The notes under the pieces are model-generated. The model saw nothing but the letters and a program-made list of their open reading frames with translations. It ran no database searches and was not told where the DNA came from. Below are positions 6,478 through 11,875 of a DNA stretch of 17,089 bases, piece by piece; the first letter of the stretch is position 1, and each line of letters begins with the position of its first letter. Origin of the DNA: Patescibacteria group bacterium (GTDB taxonomy: Bacteria > Patescibacteriota > Minisyncoccia > Phycocordibacterales > SBAW01); the NCBI GenBank assembly GCA_030916835.1, contig JAUPWA010000001.1:1-17089 (forward strand). Reading direction: 5' to 3'. Both the position numbers and the translations under genes were made by a program.

Positions 6478-7110
6478 ATCGACCTTATATTCGCCTTAGC
6501 AGTTCTCATTTTCTCTGTCATCTTGCACGAGGTGGCTCATGGGTATATGGCCAACTACCTCGGCGATCCGACCGCTCGCCTCCAGGGGAGGCTCACCCTT
6601 AATCCGCTGTCTCATATTGACCCCATAGGCTCAGTTATCCTCCCGGCTATACTTGCGCTTTCTCACGCGCCCATCATCGGCTATGCCAAGCCGGTGCCAT
6701 ACAACCCATACAACCTGCAAGGCAAATATGACGAAACACTTGTTGCTTTTGCTGGTCCTGGCACCAACATTGCCATCGCACTTATTCTTGGGCTCATGAT
6801 CCGCTTTGGTGCAGTTTCTATGAGCCCGGCGCTCTTAAACGCTCTTGCTACCATTGTTTTTATCAACCTCATGCTCGCGCTTTTTAACCTCATCCCACTG
6901 CCCCCGCTAGACGGCTCAAAGGTGCTCTCGGGCATACTTCCTGCGGGGCTAGCTCGCACCTATGACCACTTTCGTGCAAACTTTGAGCGCTTTGGGATAC
7001 TTGCAGGAACTCTACTCCTGCTCTTAATTATTTACCTTTTATCTGATCCTTTCTACAAACTAGTCTTTTTTGTCTTTACACTCCTCACGGGTCAGTCGGT
7101 GGCCGTGTAG
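6472..7110 (+). CDS. M50-family (site-2-type) membrane metalloprotease
   Basis: This 212-residue polytopic membrane protein belongs to the M50/S2P intramembrane zinc protease group. The first helix carries HEVAH (residues 19-23, the HExxH zinc and catalytic motif). A later helix carries NLIPLPPLDGSKVL, the family NxxPxxPLDG motif whose Asp is the third zinc ligand. FAGPGTNIAIAL between them matches the conserved AGPxxN turn. It lacks the PDZ domain of RseP-type enzymes and is the short 'FrpB/YwhC-like' form common in bacteria; its substrate is unknown. It begins a two-gene unit with pyrD (11-bp gap), preceded by an extended -10 promoter giving a very short leader and no Shine-Dalgarno site. 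Confidence 0.9.
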   Translation: MQIDLIFALAVLIFSVILHEVAHGYMANYLGDPTARLQGRLTLNPLSHIDPIGSVILPAILALSHAPIIGYAKPVPYNPYNLQGKYDETLVAFAGPGTNIAIALILGLMIRFGAVSMSPALLNALATIVFINLMLALFNLIPLPPLDGSKVLSGILPAGLARTYDHFRANFERFGILAGTLLLLLIIYLLSDPFYKLVFFVFTLLTGQSVAV

Positions 7111-7121
7111 TTTGTAATGTC

Positions 7122-8183
7122 ATGCTGTACACGCGAGTTTTAAAGCCCTTATTTTTTCTTTTTGATCCAGAGTTGGTGCATGAGTGGATGGTATTTTGGG
7201 GTGAAATGTTTGGGTATTCCTCGCTTGCCCGCGCTGTGCTTGCTCGGGTGTGGGGTTACCGGGGCCCTGATATTTCCAAAGTGGTTGATGGGGTGCGCTA
7301 CGAGCGCCCGGTGCTCCTCTCTGCAGGGTTTGACTATAACGGTCGGCTTACACAAGTACTCTCGTCGATTGCTTTTGGTGGTGAAGAGGTGGGGTCAGTC
7401 ACCGCACTACCTTGTGGAGGGAACGTAAAGCCTCGACTTACACGCCTCCCGCGCAACAAAAGCATTGTGGTTTTTAAGGGGCTTAGAAACCGTGGGGTTG
7501 ATGCGCTCATCCGATTGCTCTATTTAAAAAAGCCCGTACCGGGCTTTGTGGTCGGCATATCTATTGCACAAACCAACAATTCTTCTATCACCAACGAGGA
7601 GGAGGCGCTGCAGGACTACCTCACCTCATTTAAGGCTCTCAACGAGGCCGGGGCAGGGGACTACTACACCATTAACATTTCTTGCCCTAACGCCTATGGT
7701 GGCGAGACTTTTGCGACACCACGACTCTTACAAAAAATGATAGATGGTCTCCAAACGATCCCAACCAAAAAACCGGTGTATTTTAAAATGCCTATAAACC
7801 TTAAGTGGCCCGAATGTAACACGCTACTCCAGATAATCGACAAAAGTCCCTACCAGGGTGTGGTTATTGGAAATCTTAATAAAAAGTACGAAATGCTCGA
7901 CTATCCCGAAGATGCGCCAAAGGAATTTCGCGGCGGCCTCTCGGGCAAACCTTGCTTCGAGCTCTCAAATGAACTTATTCGCAAAACACGCGAAGCCTAT
8001 GGGAGCCGTTTTACTATTATTGGCGTAGGGGGGATATTTTCAGGTGAGGACGCACTCGCGAAGTTCCACGCCGGAGCTGATTTGGTCCAGCTCATTACAG
8101 GCATGATTTTTGAGGGCCCGGGCCTTATTAAGGAGATTTGTCACACCTACGCTGTGGAGTTTGCACATTCGGCGGCCATATAG
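7122..8183 (+). CDS. pyrD: dihydroorotate dehydrogenase-like flavoprotein, class 2 architecture
   Basis: This 353-residue FMN TIM-barrel protein resembles quinone-dependent dihydroorotate dehydrogenase, the pyrimidine-pathway enzyme at the inner membrane. Residues 1-45 (YTRVLKPLFFLFDPELVHEW...) match the class-2 helical quinone-channel domain. Barrel motifs: LLSAGFDYNG (65-74), EVGSVTALPCGGNVKPRLTRLP (89-110), NRGVDAL, NISCPN (185-190), GGLSGKP, and the FMN-phosphate site GVGGIFSGEDAL with AGADLVQLITGMIFEGPGLI. From the E. coli enzyme as I recall it, several orotate contacts differ: Lys66 is Tyr72, Asn111 is Val117, Phe115 is Leu121, and the catalytic Ser175 is Cys188, as in class 1. Asn172, Asn177 and Asn246 equivalents remain. 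FMN binding looks intact; the substrate may not be orotate. The rpsL promoter overlaps its 3' end. Confidence 0.85.
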   Translation: MLYTRVLKPLFFLFDPELVHEWMVFWGEMFGYSSLARAVLARVWGYRGPDISKVVDGVRYERPVLLSAGFDYNGRLTQVLSSIAFGGEEVGSVTALPCGGNVKPRLTRLPRNKSIVVFKGLRNRGVDALIRLLYLKKPVPGFVVGISIAQTNNSSITNEEEALQDYLTSFKALNEAGAGDYYTINISCPNAYGGETFATPRLLQKMIDGLQTIPTKKPVYFKMPINLKWPECNTLLQIIDKSPYQGVVIGNLNKKYEMLDYPEDAPKEFRGGLSGKPCFELSNELIRKTREAYGSRFTIIGVGGIFSGEDALAKFHAGADLVQLITGMIFEGPGLIKEICHTYAVEFAHSAAI

Positions 8184-8189
8184 TACAGT
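8161..8189 (+). promoter_or_regulatory. rpsL (str cluster) promoter
   Basis: TTGCAC (8161-8166), a 17-bp spacer and TACAGT (8184-8189), inside and just past the 3' end of pyrD. The start site would be near 8196, giving a leader of about 29 bases before ATG8225. The same hexamers and spacing recur before rpsJ. Confidence 0.65.
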
Positions 8190-8224
8190 AGCCCACAAGC
8201 GCTTTGGCGCGTTTTTAAGTCCAC

Positions 8225-8635
8225 ATGGCACGAATCTCACAGCTTGTCCGCAAAGGACGCAAAGATCGCTCAAACAAATCGAAATCCCCGGCCTTGGGTC
8301 GTGGCTTTAACGTGCTGCAAAACCGCCCTATCTTCTACCCGTCACCATTCAAGCGTGGTGTATGCACCAAGGTGACCACTATGACACCTCGCAAGCCTAA
8401 CTCCGCAATTCGTAAAATTGCTCGCGTGCGCCTCACCAATGGTCAGGAAATCACCGCCTACATCCCAGGAGAGGGCCACAACCTTCAAGAGCACTCGGTG
8501 GTTATGGTGCGCGCTGGTCGCGTGAAGGACATCAACGTCCGCTACCAGGTGGTGCGTGGTCGCCTCGACGCGCAGGGTGTCGCAAAGCGTAATGTGTCTC
8601 GCAGTCGCTATGGTGTAAAGCGTGCTAAGAAATAA
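8225..8635 (+). CDS. rpsL: 30S ribosomal protein S12
   Basis: This 136-residue protein is S12, which lines the decoding centre of the small subunit. Clear signatures are MARISQLVRKGR, KRGVCTKVTTMTPRKPNSAIRKIARVRLTNG, AYIPGEGHNLQEHSVV and RSRYGVKR. Three differences from E. coli S12 stand out: about 13 extra residues between SPAL and PFKRGVC (region 25-40, GRGFNVLQNRPIFY); Arg56 in place of the first Lys of TPKKPNS, the position changed in classical streptomycin resistance; and KDINVRY (101-107) in place of KDLPGVRY, one residue shorter and without the Pro-Gly. The insertion matches what I recall of Parcubacteria S12. No Shine-Dalgarno site precedes it. It heads the str cluster and is followed 12 bp later by rpsG. 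Confidence 0.97.
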   Translation: MARISQLVRKGRKDRSNKSKSPALGRGFNVLQNRPIFYPSPFKRGVCTKVTTMTPRKPNSAIRKIARVRLTNGQEITAYIPGEGHNLQEHSVVMVRAGRVKDINVRYQVVRGRLDAQGVAKRNVSRSRYGVKRAKK

Positions 8636-8647
8636 TTTTCATACAAT

Positions 8648-9118
8648 ATGCGTCGTCCAGTAAAAAATCGTAATATCGCCCAAGCAGACCTGAAGTACCA
8701 CTCAGTGCGCGTTGGTAAGTTCATCAATTCAGTCATGTGGGATGGTAAAAAGTCAACCGCTGAAAAGGTGGTGTACGACGCTTTTGACATCATCAAAGAG
8801 AAGATGAAGGTTGAAAACCCTGTTGAGGTGTTTGATACCGCTATCCGCAACGTGGGGCCCCAGATGGAGATCCGCTCGCGCCGTGTTGGTGGTGCAAACT
8901 ACCAGGTGCCACGCGAGGTGCGCCCTGAGCGCCGCCAGGCACTCGCGTTCCGCTGGATCCTCCTCGCCGCTCGCGGTGGTAAGGGCAAGCCAATGGCACA
9001 AAAGCTCGCAACAGAGCTCATGGCAGCTGCAGCCAACGAAGGTTCAGCTATCAAGAAGCGCGAGGACACTCACCGTATGGCAGAAGCAAACAAAGCCTTC
9101 GCCCACTTCGCCTGGTAG
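8648..9118 (+). CDS. rpsG: 30S ribosomal protein S7
   Basis: This 156-residue protein is S7, the primary 16S rRNA 3'-domain assembly protein located near the E site. Motifs: MRRPVKNR (family MPRR.V), KFINSVMWDGKKSTAEKVVYDAF (family KFvNxlMxDGKKSTAExivY), RSRRVGGANYQVPREVRPERRQALAFRWIL, and the C-terminal KKREDTHRMAEANKAFAHFAW. Length is the family standard. It has no Shine-Dalgarno site, starts 12 bases after the rpsL stop and shares its transcript. Its TAG stop sits inside a small 7-bp hairpin, and a strong terminator 46 bp further closes the unit. In most bacteria fusA would follow directly; here a 525-bp accessory segment intervenes. Confidence 0.97.
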   Translation: MRRPVKNRNIAQADLKYHSVRVGKFINSVMWDGKKSTAEKVVYDAFDIIKEKMKVENPVEVFDTAIRNVGPQMEIRSRRVGGANYQVPREVRPERRQALAFRWILLAARGGKGKPMAQKLATELMAAAANEGSAIKKREDTHRMAEANKAFAHFAW

Positions 9119-9152
9119 TTGCGCAGCAACTATCCTGAGCTCGCCGAAGGAT
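9116..9152. repeat. short palindromic repeat-like elements after rpsG
   Basis: Two small inverted repeats lie back to back. TAGTTGC-GCA-GCAACTA (9116-9132) includes the rpsG stop. ATCCT...AGGAT (9132-9152) reads ATCCTGAGCTCGCCGAAGGA-T and resembles dispersed intergenic repeats of the CCTGAGCxxxCGAAGG type that I recall from many environmental genomes. Whether it is repeated elsewhere in this genome cannot be seen from one copy. Confidence 0.4.
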
Positions 9153-9163
9153 TTCCTTGTTCA

Positions 9164-9189
9164 AAAAATCCCCCACTCGGGGGATTTTT
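9164..9189 (+). terminator. rho-independent terminator of rpsL-rpsG
   Basis: AAAAATCCCCC (9164-9174), a 4-base ACTC loop and GGGGGATTTTT (9179-9189) form an 11-bp stem ending in a T-run. It could work in both directions. Confidence 0.88.
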
Positions 9190-9196
9190 GATAGGT

Positions 9197-9240
9197 TTGC
9201 ATTTTTCCAATTCCGTGTTATTTTGTGGTTTGGAAAGGAG
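9197..9240 (+). promoter_or_regulatory. promoter and Shine-Dalgarno site of the small orphan gene
   Basis: TTGCAT (9197-9202), 16 bp and TATTTT (9219-9224) form a plausible promoter with a start near 9231. AAAGGAG (9234-9240) is followed by 6 bases and then GTG9247. This is the only strong Shine-Dalgarno site I see in the window, and it decides the start. Confidence 0.45.
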
Positions 9241-9246
9241 ACGCGC

Positions 9247-9453
9247 GTGCCTGGAGATAATTTCGGTCCAGCTATGTGGCTAGGACATACGGACTACTAC
9301 ATCCGTGGCATTCGAATTATGCAGCAAGAGGCAGAAGCCAATCGACAGAGCAGACTTACTGAAAAAAGAAGAGGTCTAATGGGCCTACTGAGATTACGCA
9401 CCGAACAACTTAGAGAACAACAGGAGGATAGATGTCTGCTGGCAGCGGACTGA
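9247..9453 (+). CDS. small orphan protein of unknown function, 68 aa
   Basis: I do not recognise this protein. Starting at GTG9247 it reads (M)PGDNFGPAMWLGHTDYYIRG, followed by a strongly charged, Arg/Gln/Glu-rich predicted helix (about residues 20-63, IRIMQQEAEANRQSRLTEK and REQQEDR). There are no transmembrane segments, no signal peptide and only one Cys. The gene stands alone: the rpsG terminator ends 57 bases before it, it has a plausible promoter and a strong AAAGGAG site, and a GC-rich terminator starts 8 bases after its stop. Codon use leans to AGA and CTA, unlike the CGC/CTC-rich ribosomal genes on either side, which suggests acquisition or weak expression. It interrupts the usual rpsG-fusA junction. 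It could instead be a non-coding RNA with a fortuitous frame. Confidence 0.5.
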   Translation: MPGDNFGPAMWLGHTDYYIRGIRIMQQEAEANRQSRLTEKRRGLMGLLRLRTEQLREQQEDRCLLAAD

Positions 9454-9461
9454 ATGGGGTA

Positions 9462-9493
9462 CCGGCGCAGCGCGCCGGGCCTTTTCTTTTTGT
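9462..9493 (+). terminator. rho-independent terminator of the small orphan gene
   Basis: CCGGCGC (9462-9468), AGC loop, GCGCCGG (9472-9478), then GCC and TTTTCTTTTTGTT. It is a short, very GC-rich stem with a long T-rich tail. Confidence 0.8.
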
Positions 9494-9519
9494 TAAAAGT
9501 TTTGTATCGTACTGGTATC

Positions 9520-9536
9520 GCCCTTGAGGGCTTTTT
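9520..9536 (+). terminator. small terminator-like hairpin before the fusA region
   Basis: GCCC-TTGA-GGGC followed by TTTTT. The stem is only 4 bp, or 5 with a 2-base loop, so it is weak as a terminator. It may back up the one ending near 9493 or lie in the fusA-region leader. Confidence 0.4.
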
Positions 9537-9594
9537 CATTTATCTAAACTAATTATGCCAACTAGAGACTATCCATTGGAAAAGGTGCGAAACT

Positions 9595-9614
9595 CCTGCC
9601 TGCCGGCAGGCAGG
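9595..9614. repeat. 20-bp perfect palindrome inserted in the fusA remnant
   Basis: CCTGCCTGCCGGCAGGCAGG equals its own reverse complement. Its precise removal rejoins AAC-T and TC-GGA into AAC TTC GGA (Asn-Phe-Gly), matching EF-G, so it was inserted into this sequence after the fusA copy formed. It probably belongs to a family of short mobile palindromes, but only one copy is seen here. Confidence 0.75.
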
Positions 9615-9627
9615 TCGGAATCTAATC

Positions 9628-9633
9628 TACAAT
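9628..9633 (+). promoter_or_regulatory. possible -10 box of fusA
   Basis: TACAAT overlaps the stop codon of the upstream fusA remnant and ends 10 bases before ATG9644, which would give a leader of about 4 bases. No -35 or TG extension is visible, so support is weak. Confidence 0.25.
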
Positions 9634-9643
9634 AAATATCTAT

Positions 9644-11794
9644 ATGCCTACACGCGATTATCCCCTCGAAAAAGTTCGAAATTTTGGAATTATAGCCCAC
9701 ATCGACGCCGGCAAGACGACGACCTCTGAGCGCGTGCTCTACTACACGGGTAGTCAGCACAAAATCGGTGAGGTGCACGAAGGGGAGACTACCACCGACT
9801 GGATGGAGCAGGAGCGCGAGCGCGGCATCACTATTACTGCCGCCGCCATCACTTGTTTTTGGACCCGCACGAGCGAGCCCGACAAGAAGGATACCTCCAA
9901 GAAGTTTCGCTTTAATGTTATCGACACCCCAGGCCACATCGACTTTACCGTGGAGGTGAAGCGCTCAATGCGTGTTTTAGATGGTGCCGTCGTGGTATTT
10001 GACGGTGTTGCCGGTGTAGAGCCGCAGTCCGAGACCAACTGGCGCTATGCCGACGAGGCGAATGTGCCGCGAGTGTGCTTCATCAACAAAATGGACCGCA
10101 TGGGTGCTTCGTTTGAAAAGTCCTACCAATCTATTCTCGACCGTCTCACTAAGAAGGCGGTTCGTCTCCAACTCCCCATTGGTGCTGAGGAAAACTTTGA
10201 AGGTGTTGTCGACCTCCTCGACCAAAAGGCCTACCGCTTCGAGGGCAAAATGGGTGATGAGGTTATCCCCTACGATGTTCCTGAAAATATGAAGGCAGAC
10301 GTCGCTAAGTACCGCGCCGAGCTCATCGAGAAGATCGTCGAGCAGGACGAGGCCATGATGAACGACTACCTTGAGGGGAAGGAGCCGTCTCACGAAGACC
10401 TTAAGAGAATGCTTCGTAAAGGGGTTATTGCTAACGAAATCTTTCCTGTATGTGTTGGCTCAGCCCTTAAGAACAAGGGTGTGCAGCTCGTGCTCGATGC
10501 TGTTGTCGACTACCTCCCGTCGCCTGTTGATATGCCACCAGTAAAAGGTATTGACCCACGCACCGGCGAGGAGATCTTGCGCCATGCGTCAGACGAAGAG
10601 CCGTTCTCCGCACTTGCCTTCAAGCTCCAGGCAGACAAGTTCGTCGGTAAGCTCGCGTTCTTCCGCGTCTACTCAGGCTCGGTTGAGGCTGGCTCATACA
10701 TTTTAAATTCTTCTACTGGGCAAAAAGAGCGCGTTGGCCGTATTGTGCGCCTCCAAGCTGATAAGCGCGAAGAGGTAAAGAAGGTCTACGCTGGAGAGAT
10801 TGCCGCTATGGTAGGTCTTAAGGAAATTAAGACCTCGCACACACTGTGTGATGAGGCAAATCCTATCATTCTCGAGCAAATCAAATTCCCTGAGCCAGTT
10901 ATCTCGCTTCGCATCGAGCCTAAGACCAAGGCTGACCAAGAGAAAATGGGTATTGCGCTTAAAGAACTTTCAGACGAAGACCCAACCTTGCGCATTACTT
11001 CTGATGCTGAAACCGGTGAGACTCTTATCTCAGGCATGGGTGAGCTTCACCTTGAAATTATTGTCGACCGCATGAAGCGTGAGTTTAATGTCGAAGCAAA
11101 CGTTGGTGCACCACAGGTTGCCTACCGCGAGACGATTCTTGGCGAAGCTGAGGTTGAGAACAAGTACATCAAACAAACGGGCGGCAAGGGTCAGTACGGT
11201 CACGTGAAGATCAAAATCAAGCCAATGGAGCCACTTGTTGAGGGTGCGAAGATCTCCAAGAGTGTTTCTCGCTACGACCACTTCGAATTCATCAACTCTA
11301 TTAAGGGAGGTGTTATTCCGCAGGAATTTATCCCTGCAGTTGAAAAGGGTGTCAAAGAGGCCATGGAGCGCGGTATCGTTGCCGGCTTTAAGATGGTGGA
11401 TGTCTCCTGCGAGCTCACCTACGGCTCCTACCACGACGTTGACTCATCAGAAATCGCCTACAAGATAGCCGCGTCGATGGCCTTCCAGGATGCAGCCAAG
11501 CAGGCGCGTCCGGTTATTCTTGAACCCATCATGAAGGTTGAGGTTGTGACCCCATCTGAGTTCCAGGGTGATGTCTCGGGCTCTATCTCAGGCAAGCGAG
11601 GGAGTATCGACGGTACTGAAGATCGCGGTATGAATACCGCTATCCGAGCACTCGTGCCGCTTAAAGAAATGTTTGGCTACACCACGGACCTTCGTTCAAT
11701 GACCAAGGGTCGCGCAGGCTTCACCATGGAGTTCGACCACTATGAGGTTGTGCCGAAGAACGTTTCTGACACCATCGTCGCTGCACGTAAATAG
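9644..11794 (+). CDS. fusA: translation elongation factor G
   Basis: This 716-residue GTPase is EF-G, which drives tRNA-mRNA translocation and, with RRF, ribosome recycling. The G domain shows AHIDAGKTTT (18-27, P-loop), switch I RGITITAAA (60-68), DTPGHIDF (94-101) and NKMD (148-151). The G' and domain II-V blocks follow, including GMGELHLEIIVDRMKREF, the domain-IV stretch KGGVIPQEFIPAVEKGVKEAM, SYHDVDSSEIAYKIAASMAF, PSEFQGDVSGSISGKRG and the domain-V TKGRAGFTMEFDHYEVVP. Length is typical (~700). The start at ATG9644 is supported by the duplicated N-terminus upstream and by the P-loop position. There is no Shine-Dalgarno site. Codon use is biased to CGC, CTC and GAG, as in other highly expressed genes here. 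Confidence 0.98.
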   Translation: MPTRDYPLEKVRNFGIIAHIDAGKTTTSERVLYYTGSQHKIGEVHEGETTTDWMEQERERGITITAAAITCFWTRTSEPDKKDTSKKFRFNVIDTPGHIDFTVEVKRSMRVLDGAVVVFDGVAGVEPQSETNWRYADEANVPRVCFINKMDRMGASFEKSYQSILDRLTKKAVRLQLPIGAEENFEGVVDLLDQKAYRFEGKMGDEVIPYDVPENMKADVAKYRAELIEKIVEQDEAMMNDYLEGKEPSHEDLKRMLRKGVIANEIFPVCVGSALKNKGVQLVLDAVVDYLPSPVDMPPVKGIDPRTGEEILRHASDEEPFSALAFKLQADKFVGKLAFFRVYSGSVEAGSYILNSSTGQKERVGRIVRLQADKREEVKKVYAGEIAAMVGLKEIKTSHTLCDEANPIILEQIKFPEPVISLRIEPKTKADQEKMGIALKELSDEDPTLRITSDAETGETLISGMGELHLEIIVDRMKREFNVEANVGAPQVAYRETILGEAEVENKYIKQTGGKGQYGHVKIKIKPMEPLVEGAKISKSVSRYDHFEFINSIKGGVIPQEFIPAVEKGVKEAMERGIVAGFKMVDVSCELTYGSYHDVDSSEIAYKIAASMAFQDAAKQARPVILEPIMKVEVVTPSEFQGDVSGSISGKRGSIDGTEDRGMNTAIRALVPLKEMFGYTTDLRSMTKGRAGFTMEFDHYEVVPKNVSDTIVAARK

Positions 11795-11833
11795 GGTAGC
11801 TTTGCTAGAACTCTACCAAAACTCATATTTCGG

Positions 11834-11842
11834 TGGTACAGT
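11834..11842 (+). promoter_or_regulatory. extended -10 promoter of the surface protein gene
   Basis: TGG-TACAGT with no good -35; the start site would be near 11849. The TGG extension also occurs at 6451 (TGGTATCAT) and on the minus strand at 6086 (TGGTAGTAT). Confidence 0.45.
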
Positions 11843-11866
11843 GAGGTTACTTAGTCGTAATCTCAC
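11841..11866 (+). promoter_or_regulatory. inverted repeat between promoter and start of the surface protein gene
   Basis: GTGAGGTTAC - TTAGTC - GTAATCTCAC forms a 10-bp stem with one G-T pair. It overlaps the last bases of the -10 box and ends 9 bases before ATG11876. Because it spans the predicted transcription start, it is better placed as a protein operator than as an mRNA hairpin, though either is possible. Confidence 0.45.
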
Positions 11867-11875
11867 GGAATTGCT

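Larger units (their letters stand above)
9555..9635 (+). pseudogene. duplicated fusA 5' end (EF-G N-terminus), interrupted by a palindrome
   Basis: ATG9555 opens a 26-codon frame that begins MPTRDYPLEKVRN, identical in all 13 residues to the start of the real EF-G at 9644, yet 9 of the 13 codons differ synonymously (for example AGA for CGC and TTG for CTC). Removing the 20-bp perfect palindrome at 9595-9614 restores reading as ...VRN-FGI before a TAA, so 16 EF-G residues are recovered. It is therefore a remnant of a second, diverged fusA allele or a leader peptide copying EF-G, split by a palindromic insertion. As written, translation ends at TAA9633-9635, eight bases before the fusA ATG. No Shine-Dalgarno site precedes it. 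Confidence 0.8.

Noticed and set aside
8225..8635. S12 Arg56 as evidence of acquired antibiotic resistance
   Set aside because: The surrounding S12 is divergent throughout, so a fixed lineage trait is more likely than drug selection; no resistance gene or mobile element is nearby.
9157..9246. Longer version of the small orphan frame starting at 9157
   Set aside because: It would start inside the rpsG terminator and before the promoter; the Shine-Dalgarno site points to GTG9247.
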